Source: Dipteris shenzhenensis
Taxonomy: Eukaryota > Polypodiophyta > Polypodiopsida > Gleicheniales
Reading direction: 5' to 3' (one strand)
Assembly: GCA_047967505.1 (NCBI GenBank)
Contig: CM106539.1
DNA: 64,000 nt
Of this stretch, positions 35,455-47,500 are shown one piece after another; the first letter of the stretch is position 1; each line of letters opens with the position of its first letter. The notes under the pieces were generated by a model. The model was not told the DNA's origin and ran no database searches. It saw only the letters and a program-made list of their open reading frames with translations. The position numbers and the translations under genes were made by a program.

Positions 35455-38400
35455 ATGGAATATTGGAAAATTTCTACTTGGCCACTTCATGTCAGGCTCA
35501 GAATAGTCCAGTCTATTGTAATGTCTTATGTTCAGTTCTTCTTACCTTTACTACATTGGTCCTCTAGAGATATCTCAGCTTTTATGTCTCAAGCTATGGA
35601 GCTGTTATGGAAGACAAAAACTGCTGTTAAAGCATTGAGACTGCTGAAGATGGAAATGGTGTGCTCCCCTAAGATGCATGGAGGACTTAATGTTCTAAAT
35701 ATCAGATATCATGTACTTGCAAGGAAGGCGACTATGCTCCAAACCTTTTTCCGTCAAAAACAGCCATGGACTTGTATGATAGCATCCATGTGTGTCAACA
35801 TGAGGACAAATGCTTATGGCCATTGGACTACTGATCTTTGGGAGGTTGTCATTGGGCGATTTGTAGGGAAGATTCCTGGATGCCCTTTCTCTACTGCTCT
35901 GATACTAGACTGGAAACAAGTGCTTTCTAAAGTCAAATGGGCTCCTGATAATCATTCGGGGACAAACTCAATGAGGAAAGAAAGTATTCATTGGAGTGCC
36001 ATCTTTGACACTCCACTTGCTTTACAGGAACCGGTTAGGGCATATAATCTCATGAAATTGGGAATTAGATACATCAATGACGTGGTAGATGATCATGGCC
36101 ATGTCTTATCTTTTCCTCAGGCCACAGCCTCTTATGCATTGGGAATGCATCACAGATTGATATGGAAGAAAATTGCTGATCTCTTGCATCCTTTTCTACC
36201 TATTCCCCCTGTGGCTGACACAGACAGGCTTATGGATTGGCAATTGTACCCCTCTGCTACATGCTCTCGTCCTATTCCTCTGCCTGTTTTGACCTCCATC
36301 AAAGTCTACAAGCTTCTTCAGCCTGCCCCTTGGATTCATTAATATGCTAATAATCCGTGGCATATCAGGCAGCCCCTTTCTGGTGGCGGAAGAATCTCCA
36401 ACTATTATGGAGGTGTAAAATGCCTTTGAAACAAAGACTTTTTCTTTGGAGATGCATGACCGGCACACTGTCAATGGGAATCACACTTGCCAAACGTCAC
36501 ATTGCTTCACCCACCTGCTTACGGTGTCACGCTCCTTCAGAGACTGCTGTCCCTCATTTGCTTTGGCATTGCCCGTCTACTCGGAACCTCCTTGGGAAAA
36601 TTTCAGATCATCTTCGCCTCCGTTTCCCGAGTCACATATTTGGGAAACATTTTTGGTTATTTGGCAGATTTAGGATGCCTTTATCTCAATACTCACTCTT
36701 TTTCTCATGGGTGAGATATTGGGCTCTTTGGACAATTTGGGAAGAGCATAATCTGGCATACTTGGGTCGTCAGTTTCAAAAGTCATATGAATCTTTTAGA
36801 GCCTCATTGCGGCAATCTTTATATGATGCCTGCCATGAGGGTGATATACATGCATCTTGCATTGAGCTTTTCTTTTTATGCTTCTGATCTGTGGGATACT
36901 CTCCATCTTGGAGACTTTCCCTCTTGTAAAGTTATGACAATATAAATACAATGCACTGGAATTTACCCCAAAAAAAAAAAAGTGTGTGTTTTATGGTGGA
37001 CTTAATGTTCTCAATATAAGATATCATGTACTTGCAAGGAAGGCGACTATGCTCCATACTTTTTTCCGTCAACAACAGCCATGGACTTGTATGATAGCAT
37101 CCATGTGTGTCAACATGAGGACATCTGCTTATGGCCATTGGACTACTGATCATTGGGAGGTTGTCATTGGGAGATTTGTAGGGAAGATATCTGGCTGTCT
37201 TTTCTCTACTGCTCTGATACTTGATTGGAAACAAGTACTTTCTAAGGTCAAATGGGCTACCAATAATCGCTCGGGGACAAACTCAATGAGGAAAGAAAGT
37301 ATTCATTGGAGTGCCATCTTTGACATTCCACTTGCTTTACAGGAACCTGTTCGGGCATATAATCTCATGAAATTGGGAATTAGATACATCAATGATGTGG
37401 TAGACGATTAGGGCTATGTCTTATCTTTTCCTCAGGCCACTGCTTCCTATGCATTGGGAATGCATCATAGGTCGATATGTAAAAAAATTGCTGATTTGTT
37501 ACTTCCTTTTCTACCTGTTCCTCCTATGGCTGGCACAGACAGGCTTATGGATTGGCAATTGCAACCCTCTGCTACATGTTCTCATCCTGTTCCTCTGCCT
37601 GCCTTGACCTCCATCAAAGCCTACAGGCTTCTTCAGCCTGCTCCATGGATTCAGCAATATGCTAATACTCTGTGGCATATCAGGAAGCCCCTCTCATGGT
37701 GGCGGCAGAATCTCCGGATATTATGGAAGTGTAAAATGCCTTTGAAACAAAGACTTTTTCTTTGGAGATGCATGACAGGCACATTGTCAGTGGGAATCAC
37801 ACTTGCCAAACGTCACATTGCACCATCCACATGTTTACGATGTCAAGCTCCTTCAGAGAATGTCCCTCCTTTGCTTTGGCACTGCCCGGGTTCTAGGAAC
37901 CTCCTTGGGAGAATTTCAGATCATCTTCGGCTCCGTTTCCCGAGTCACAGATTTGGGAAACACTTTTGGTTATTTGGCAGATTTATGAGGTCTTTGTCTC
38001 AATACTCACTATTTCTCTCATGGGTGAGATATTGGGCTCTTTGGACAATCTGGAGTGAGCATAATTTGGCATACTTGGGTCGGCAGATTCACAAGTCATA
38101 TGAATCTTTCCGAGCCTCATTGCGGCAATCCTTATATGATGCCTGCCATGAGGGTGATATACATGCTTCTTGCATAGAGCTTTTCTTTCTATGTTTCTGA
38201 TCTTTGGGATACTCTCCATTTTGGAGACTTCCCATCTTGTAAATTTATGAGAATATAAATACACTGCACTGGATTTTACTATAAAAAAAAGTGTGTGTAT
38301 ATGTTTTATCTTTTTAGTCGAGAAACTATGTGCTTTGTCCTAGCCTTCCAAAACAATACCCCTGAATTCCTACTGAAACCTCTCCAAAACAGATGGGGAG

Positions 38401-41400
38401 ATCCATCGAGATCTTCTATGATGTGATGCAACACAAGGGATCAAGTATCCCTTGAGTGCCCCGATGGGGAACTTGTCGACATCAACCTTAAATGAAAAGT
38501 TGTATGTCTCTCCTCGCCACCTTAGCCTCTGCTTCTCCACCTCCTCGCTGCCTCTCCACCTCAGGCTTCCACCCCGCCTCGCCACCACCTCGCACTGGGC
38601 ATGCCTCCCATTATGGGGGGGAAGCCGGTGCCCCCGCTCCCGGTTGAACACTAAGACCTGCACCCCGGAAAAAAAAAAAACAGTCCAAGAGAAATGGGGG
38701 ACAAAGCCAAGAAAGACGACAGCAGCAACAACAACAAAAAAAAAGCAAACGACACAACTAAAACTGGAGGATGTGAACAAAAGTTACAACCGAAGTGGAC
38801 TCGGGTAGACAACAAGGCAAAGGCAGGACCCGCCTCAGCTTCTTCAGCCTCTATCTCTACCTCAACCTCAACTCCCGCTACAGTTTCATTTCAGTTTCAG
38901 CTCCCTCTATCTCTATCTCTACTTCGACTTCAACCCCCGCTTCAGGCTCAACTCTAGTTCCAGTCTCAGCTCCCTCTACATCTACGATCAGTGACATACT
39001 CATGCCCATGGCGCCGGTTGTTCCCTTCCCCTTCTCTCTTGTTACAGCTCTCGCACCGCTTATGAACCCTACTTCGGAGGTGTCATACACTGTTCCGCAT
39101 TACGCTTCACTCTCCCCTCTCCCTCTCAGTCAGAGCCCACGCTCCCACACCCGTTGGGACTGCCTCATCCATTCCACTGTCATCTCCGTTCCTCACCCAG
39201 TTCACCCAATCACCGTCCAGTTTCCGGACTCAATCCCACACTTTCATGCCACAGTCATCACAGTTTCAGCATGGACATGGGTGGGCTGATACACCAGAGG
39301 CATGTGAGACCTTGCTCATGGAGAAACATAGTTTCCATGAGCGTGAGATGGAGTTGACTCGCTTCACACGGGAGCAGGTCCGCTTCAACCAGGAGCCGCA
39401 TCATACAGGGGCAGGCTAGGGCCATTCGGGAGCAGGCGGGTCTTATTCAGGGGCTCAGACAAGATATCATGCACCGATAGGAGGTCACAGCCATACACAC
39501 TCCCAAGGAGCACCCCGGTGGTCGAGGCACAGATTGCGAGCATGCAATCTGCTATTGAGGAGACTTCCAGATGGGTTGATGTGGCCAAACAGGAACCCGC
39601 AAGGGTAACCATTTCGGCTATCCTCCTGGAGCAGCAACAGAGAGTCAGTAAGGCTCTCAACATGAGAGTACGCGGGATCCCACGCACTGAGGCCACACCG
39701 ATGGTAGATGCGACTGCGTTCGTGGCCGCTACCCTAGGTGTGGCTGAGCACAGGATAGAGAGGGCATGGCGGGTGGGGAGAGATCCCAACCGAGAGCAAC
39801 CCCTGATCATACGGTTCCATGACACTCCGGCATGACTTTCATCTCTACGACGCAGATCTGTCCTTCGAGATCAGCCAACGATCTCTATGGATGAGGACCT
39901 CACACCTCTACAGGTTGAGGAGAGGCACTCTTTCCTGCAGCAACGGGATCAAGCTCAGAAGGAGGGGAAGTGGATAGTGGTACAAGAGGGAGGACTTCTT
40001 ACACGCCCCCGTAGGGCACCTGCCCCTTCCCCTACATAGGGAAGCGAGGTCTATGAGACTTAGATATCCGAGACCCTGTCCTGCACCATTTGGAACTGTA
40101 ATGGTACCTTATGGTCAGATCCAGGGAACTTCTCAAAATCCTATACAAGCCATGACAGTCTTTTATACAAAGACACATTCGAGTCTAGAGCGCCCTCTTC
40201 CAATAGTCAACGGATATACATGGAAGTCTGCCTACAGAGATGAGACGAGGGGTACAGGAGGAGTTCGAGGTTTAGGTGGAGTTGCAGTCCTTTTCAGATC
40301 CACACTTCTAGGGACCATTTCAGTAGAGCAGAGAGATACATATTCCAGATTTCTTTGGATCCGGATTCGACACAAGGACAACCGGGATTTGTTTGTCGTA
40401 GTTTGCTGCTTCCCCCCTGAGACCTCCCACTTTGCCAGAGATATCCGAGGTGATGATGAGGCATCCCCATTTGCTGCTCTTTATCAGTCCATCGTTGACT
40501 TCTCTAGAAGTCCTCCTAGTGGGGGACTTCAACGCGAGGACAAGGGCCCGTCAAGTACCACTTCTTGACTTCAGAGATGATTCCACTCTATTGCCAGATA
40601 TTAACCTTGAGGAGGCAGGTATGCTACAGGTTTCGGCTGACAGGTGAGGTCCATTCCCATCTTATGGGCAGGCCCTATTAGACCTCGGTAAGATACATGA
40701 TCTCATTATCTATAATGGTCTTGACAGATGGCCCGCTTCAAGTGGTTTCACATGCTTTCCACATGGGGGGGGCTCCAGTGTTGTTGATTACATCATGGGA
40801 TCCCCTGTCTTCACATCTCGCATTACTGACTTCACTGTAGCACCTCTCCCCCCAGAGGCTGATCATACAAACCTTTTCTTTAGCATCTCCACCCCCCCTT
40901 CGCATAGCACCTTCCACCCCACTCAGTGCTTACTCCACCTACCACGATATACGCTTTGATCGGGATCACTCACCTTCTTACTTTGGCCGTCTCTACATAC
41001 TTCTCGCTTATATTGACTTCATACCCCTTTTAGAGGATCGTGCTGCCCTTGTCACGCGCTCACTACACGAGGTTGCCATTCACGCTTTCCCCCACACCAC
41101 CCGCTCGACCCGCCCACCACCCCCTAGAACCGTACCCTATAATAGTTGGTACGATGATGAGTGTAAGGCTTTACGCCGTCAACTTAGATTCAAAACAAAA
41201 ACAGTCTTCCGAGCGCACCAGATACGCTACGCGAATACCGTAGACTGGCAGGGAGGAAGAAACTAGACTTCGTTCGTCGGAACGAGAAGGAGCTACTGAA
41301 CATTTTGTTTAGTAACAACTCTAAGAACTTTTGGCAGAGATTTCTAGAAGGACGGTCCCCTCCGCCACTCACTGACACTCAGATCTAGTTTGATTATGCA

Positions 41401-44400
41401 CTCACACTTTATGACATCCCAAATCAGCCAATCCCTAATCTCTCACACATGCCTCGTCCCACATCCTGCACCCTCTTCACTAGAGGAGGGATAATGGATG
41501 CCGTAATGAAACTTCATAATGGCCGAGCGAAGGATCATGAGGGGTTATGCACTGGGTTCATTGCATATGGGATTAACCTCCTCGCCCCAATCTTAGCAAA
41601 GCTTTTTAATGAAGTTGTTTGTTTGGGGTTTCCACACACTTGGACCATTAACACTATCTCACCCATCCACAAGGCACGGGATCCCATGAGCCCAGAGAAC
41701 TACAGGACCATTATGATTGGGCATGTCATGTCCAAGATTTATGCATCAGTACTTGACTCCGAGGTTAGCAGACTTGCAGAGTGTCGAGGACTTAGAGCAG
41801 CAGGACAGGCCGGATTCCGGCGTGATCATGGAACCATGGACCACATTCTCACGCTCAGATATATCATCGAGGAGGCGGACCACGGAAGCAGAGGGTTTAT
41901 TGTTGCTTTGTGGATTTTCGCAAGGCATTTGACACGGTTCTGAGAGCCCGTCTCATACGGCGCCTACAGAACTTGGGTTATGACCAAGAGATCATTTGGG
42001 CTGTCATGGCACTTTATGAGAGAGTTTTAGACAGAGTTCGGACAGGATCCAGGTGGACAGACGAGATCTTGAGCACCATCGGGATCAAACAAGGGTGTCC
42101 TTTGTCGCCTACCTTGTTTGGCCTCTACATTGACGAGCTTGAGACAGTGATGCAAACACAGGGGGGTGTAGGTTGCTCTCTTCCGGGCATGCTGATCCAG
42201 ATATTACTTTACAGATGACATGGCTCTCTTGTCTTCCTCAGCAGAGGGGCTTCAGAGACACCTAGACGCACTACAGTCCTTTTGTGAGTCTCATGATTTG
42301 AAGGTCAACCTGGGTAAAACCAAGGTCGAGCCATCATGCATCAGGAGCAGTTCACATTTGAGGGGTCACCTCTTGAGATAGTTTCATCATACACTTATCT
42401 TGGGATTATCTTCTCCGGACCTAGCTTCACTATGAGACCCGCGATGCAGGCACGCTTGAGTAGAGGGTATGCTTTATTGGCCAGACTAGGGAGGCAGTGC
42501 TTCCGCTCACACTTTCAGGATCCACGCACCAAGGGGCTGCTTTTTGACTCCTTGGTTCGCCCAACGGGGATGTACGGCAACCCTTGTTAGGGGCCAGACT
42601 TGTCGGATACAGAGTGGGCCCGTGTGGAGCGGCTACAGGTTCTCATGTTATCACAGATGATTCGTGGTAAGCCATCCGTTCCTCACCACATCATTCAAGC
42701 TGAGTTTGGGTCACCCCTTTTACAGCTAGATGCTGCATTTCAAGGCATCACGTATATGTACCAAGTTAGGGAATATGGGGGTTATACCTCGGGGCGTAGC
42801 AGGCTACCATGGATAGCTCTATCCTCTTTGATGGCATTTGTAGCAGGAGGAGACCAGAGGTGCTGGTATGCACGTACATAGAGATGGTTTGAGTGACTGG
42901 AGCTCCACATGGATAGACTACCTCCCTTCCAGTACAGCATGGATGCTCTCTTTTCTCCCCTCCTATCACACGAGGTCAACTAGGTTATCCGTGAGGATCT
43001 ACTACAGCTACACACATTTCGGACTTGGTTGGGACCGAGTGAACTCCCAGGGAGGCTTAGCTTCTACAGAGATCACTTCTTACATATCACAGCAGAGGGT
43101 TTCATTGACCCACCAGGATACACGCAGATTCACCTACCCCACTCGTTGAGGATCTCTCTTGGGCATTTCCGGATCTTTTCACACAGACTTCGCATCGAGA
43201 GCGGCAGAGCAGAGTGACTACCAAGGGAGAGGCGCATATGCACACTGTGTGACATGCAAGAAGTTGAGACAGAGGAGCATTTCATCTTCAGGTGTCATGT
43301 GTACTATGAGATCCGAGGGCGTTTCCACTGCCTCTTCAGGGTAGTTATGGGATTTTGGTCCGTTTCCTCTCCTACCCAGACCAGCGGTGTTTGGCAGGTT
43401 TCATTCATGAGGCACTTGATACTCCCAGCATGGAGAGAAGAGCAAACTTCTTCCTCGGTTGATCCCTCTCAAAGCTCTATAACGGAGTTCTTTCAACTAG
43501 ATCACATGGACTCCCATGAGACGAGGCCTCGACATGACCGTGACCCGAAGCTTGTGACCCGATAGCTTAGACAGAGGGTCGACACAGAGATCACACTTGG
43601 GGACATCCCCTCCTTGTTTAGAGTCGACCGACCGGGGGTCACAGTAGCCTGGTCAGACGCAGAGCTACGACCAAGAGACGTGCCAGGACCACACCTCTGA
43701 GTGGCCGACAACACTCTATTGCCGACTTCATGCCTCCACTGCCTCATCCATCCTGATATCTTGCTGCTCCCGATGATGATGATGATATTGATGATGATAC
43801 TGAGATTGATATATAGTCGACCATCGACATGACTATGTGTTGTACTTAGGACTTAGTACTGCCATTCTACGTTTTGCATTGGTATGGATGCTCGTTTAGT
43901 AGCTCCACTACCACAACTTGTTATATCAGGATTTTCACAGTCTCATGGACCCATCGGTCTTCGGAGACTTTAATAAACTTTCTTTCTTTTCTTTCTACCG
44001 ATCCAATCATGTTGCAAAAAAATCTTAAGGATTTTTTGTGACTGCTCACACCCTAAAGCCTTTGCACCCACCCTAAATACTTCACCTTCCAAAACCCCAA
44101 ACTTCAAGTGGATCAGGGCACTCATCAAGACCTCATCTACCACCCGTCAATGACCGTAGTGACACCAACCAAACATAACATATCGAGACAACTACAAGAG
44201 TCCCTCCCAGAGTTGATCCTCCTCGATCCTAGAGGGGTACACTTGATCAAAGAGTGGCGAACTCCGGTCTACCAGGCCAATGTCTTCATTGCAGGCAGAT
44301 GGGCCATTTAGCCCGAAAATGCCCTCGTGGTCAGGGACGGACTCCTTTCCCCCCACCCCCATAGGACAGGCAGAGTCAGCAGGCCAAACCCAGGTAGGAG

Positions 44401-44510
44401 CAACACGAGTCGCAAACCCCCTAGGGAGAGTGGACCTAGGTGAGCAAAAAGAAAAAGAAAAGAAGCAAATTGGCTCGAAAGCACCGCAGGCAGTGGGCTA
44501 GACGCAGGGG

Positions 44511-44550
<40 letters not shown>

Positions 44551-47500
44551 AGGTAGAGGGGCACCCGCAGAGGATTAGTTGCAGGAACCCTTCGTTGGAG
44601 CTTCCCCCAACCCCTCCTCCCCCCCTCACCACTCCTACTATGGTCATCCTCACCACCGGCTCCCCTCCCCCCGCCTCCCCCTCCCTCCGCCCCGCCCTCC
44701 CCCTCCATAGCAACTTCTTCAGCCCTCCCCCTATCGGGCCTGCATCGGCTCTGCCTGTAGGCAAGGGCACAACTGCGTCCCCCTCCGCTTCCTCATCTCA
44801 GCATCTTGTACCCCTCCCTTCTTAGCCCCCCCTTCAGAGGGAAGGGGCTCGTCCTCCCGATCAGCAGCTCCCAAACTTCATCCTCAGCACTCTCTCTCGA
44901 GGGACTTTTGGAGATTGGGGCCCTTGAATTACCTGGAGATCCTGGACTCTTACCCTCTGCCACTGGAGGTGTGATGCTCATGATCTTGCAGCCCCGAAAA
45001 GGGAGTCGATCAGCGTAGTGGACTCCCAAACACATCCAATTTGGCGATTCCGGTGTCGCCTCCACAGGGTTGGAGAAGTGGACCCCCAGGGGTATTTGAT
45101 ACTATGAGGGGGGATTAGATCTCACGCATGATGGAAGATTGGATGGGTCCACAGGGACTAGATCTTTGACACGCCCATGGTGCTAAAGTGAATTTCCAAT
45201 TGAGCTTCACACGAGGGAAGCTGATCTATGGATTGACAGTAGGGGTTATCAGATTGCCACCCGAGGCAAGGATTGATCCGGCACACTATTGGCCACTCCT
45301 AAAGTGTGTTGAGATGTTCAGAGTGGATGTCTCCTTCATGTTGCAGTGGGCATGGAAGATTGGCATAGAGCCGGTGTCAACCCTGGTACACTGTCGCACA
45401 AACACGGACTACTCACCCTCCAAACCTCCCTTAAAGTCACAAAAGGCAATTTTTCTAGAACAAGCACCCACCCACAAGAGAGCCTTATTTCCTGCTTCCC
45501 CGTCCTCATGGTTGGACCATAGTGAGTTGGAACGTGTACAGGCTCCACAACCGTGCACGTATTCAGCCGCAGTACCTAATCCTTCGGCAAGAGTTGCAGA
45601 GGGCAGTAATAGGACGAGTAGTGGACTTCCTTTTGATACAAGAGCACATATTCTCAGCATCAGACATCCGACGGCGCCATCACCTTTTTCCAGGGAGAGG
45701 CCCGGAGGTGTGGTCTCCTGCCGTAGGACGAAGTGGAGGGGCCTGCATCTCGGTCTCCCAAGCAATGGCCCCAGAGGTCTACGATAAGGGTGAGCTTATC
45801 CCAGGGCGAGCAGTTTGGATGGGAGAGTCCAGGATTGGGATCCTGAATGTGTATGTCCCGATGTACAGACAGCACCATCCAACTTTCAGGAGGCTGACAG
45901 TGTCTCTGTCAGATGTTGACTCATGGATCGTTGAAGGAGACCTCAACAACCTAGAGTTTGGGGAGGACAAGCAAGGGGTCTCTGAGATGCCAGCATCAGA
46001 GCAGAGCACATGGGAGCAGTTCATCTTTACGATCAATGGCAGAGACCCGTTGAGAGAGCCAGAGTTCTAGCAGCCTTCTCTTCTGATTCGGCCAGAGGCG
46101 ACTTGATGGATTGCTTAAGAGGTTGCATCGCTTCTACGTCGCAGACTGGACACTCCACAGAGGTGGCTCTACGGGGATTCTAACAGGCACCACAATGTCA
46201 GACCACTCTCCAGTAGTATTATACCTATAGTAGCCCCGCCGTGGTCTTCCCCAAAAGGGAGTCTACATTCCAAAGGACCTACTGCAGGATGAGATTCAAT
46301 TGGTTATTGCAGAGATTTGGCAACAGCCAGAGTCAGTACCCTGCGAGGGCTGGGCTTTGTGGGTGGCCGATGCAATTCAGAGGAGCAACGAGGAGTTGTA
46401 GTCTCACGCCCTTAGACGGAGGAGGGCTCTTCAAAAGTGTGAGCGTGCACTACAATGAAACCGAGCCTCCATAGAGAGGCTCAGGGAACAAGACCCACGA
46501 TTCTAGTGGCTTAGTGATATATATGAGAGTGCGAGCCTATGACGAAGCAGTTTTTTCAAACCATTGGACCTTGATCAGCATGCACGCAGCTATAGAGATT
46601 ACGGGATCCGTATGGCATCTTGCACACTGATCCACAAGAGATTCTAGAGCTGGCCACGGATTTCTACAGCCAACTCTTTCAGACGAAGAGGATGACTCCA
46701 GCTTGCCTTGTGGCCTGTGAGTTAGTTTGGGACCATGTTCCGACAGTAGTCTCAAGGGAGTTGTACAGGAGACTGGAGGAGCCTTTCACAGATGATGAGC
46801 TTTGGGAAGCCCTTCCGACCCAGAAGTGTCCTGGTGAAGATGGCTTGACTCCGGCCTTCTTTCGTAACTTATGAGAGATCATTGCCAACCCTTTCCGCTG
46901 AGCCCGCCAGGAGATCTTTGACACGGGTTCCCTTCCTTAGTCCCTGAGCACGTGGTGGATTTGTTTGATCCCGAAAGGGGGAGAGAGAACACCCAAAACA
47001 CTCTTGGAAGAGAAGAGGGAGCTTGTATTCAAACTTGTGCAAACAACAATGAAGACTAAAGTCAGCTTTTGAAAGGAGGGCCAACCCTTCTCCTTTTAGC
47101 ACTCTCCCTCTCTTTACAATAAAAGGCTCTTGGGCCCGTAGGGTGCCAAGGCATATTGCTATTCTTTCCATCTCTCCCTACTAGCGGAAATAGCGCTTGG
47201 GACAAACCCGACATTAGGAGGTGTTCCTAACCAACCCCCAAATAGCGCTTGTGTTAGCCTTGCGCTTCTAAGGCTTAGGCTATTTGGGGCTCAAACTCTC
47301 TGAGCGCCCTCAAGCCTTAAGCCATTTGTGGTTCAAACCCCAACAGGGATACTGCATACAAGATTGTTGCTAAGGTCTTGAGTTTGGGTTGCAACCTCAT
47401 CTCACCGACATCATCCGTGATACACAGACTAGCTTTGTACAGGAGCGCAGCATCCTGGACAACATTTTCACGTTCTGGGAGGCAGTGGATTGGGCCAAGG

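Larger units (their letters stand above)
38410..43998 (+). mobile_element. LINE family B copy 3, nearly full length
   Basis: The longest LINE B: ORF1, endonuclease, RT, C-terminal zinc motif and 3' UTR. It ends ACTTTAATAAACTTTCTTTC plus TTTC units at 43990-44000 rather than poly(A). Its 3' end matches 3930-3975 and 60657-60681. The 5' limit is set by loss of similarity to the preceding microsatellite and is approximate. Confidence 0.82.

Noticed and set aside
35459-38290. Tandem segmental duplication of a LINE
   Set aside because: Each copy has its own poly(A) and target duplication, so two insertions explain it better.
47328-47341. GGTTCAAACCC resembling a tRNA-type B box
   Set aside because: No A box at the right distance and LINE sequence resumes within a few bases, so neither a tRNA gene nor a SINE head is supported.
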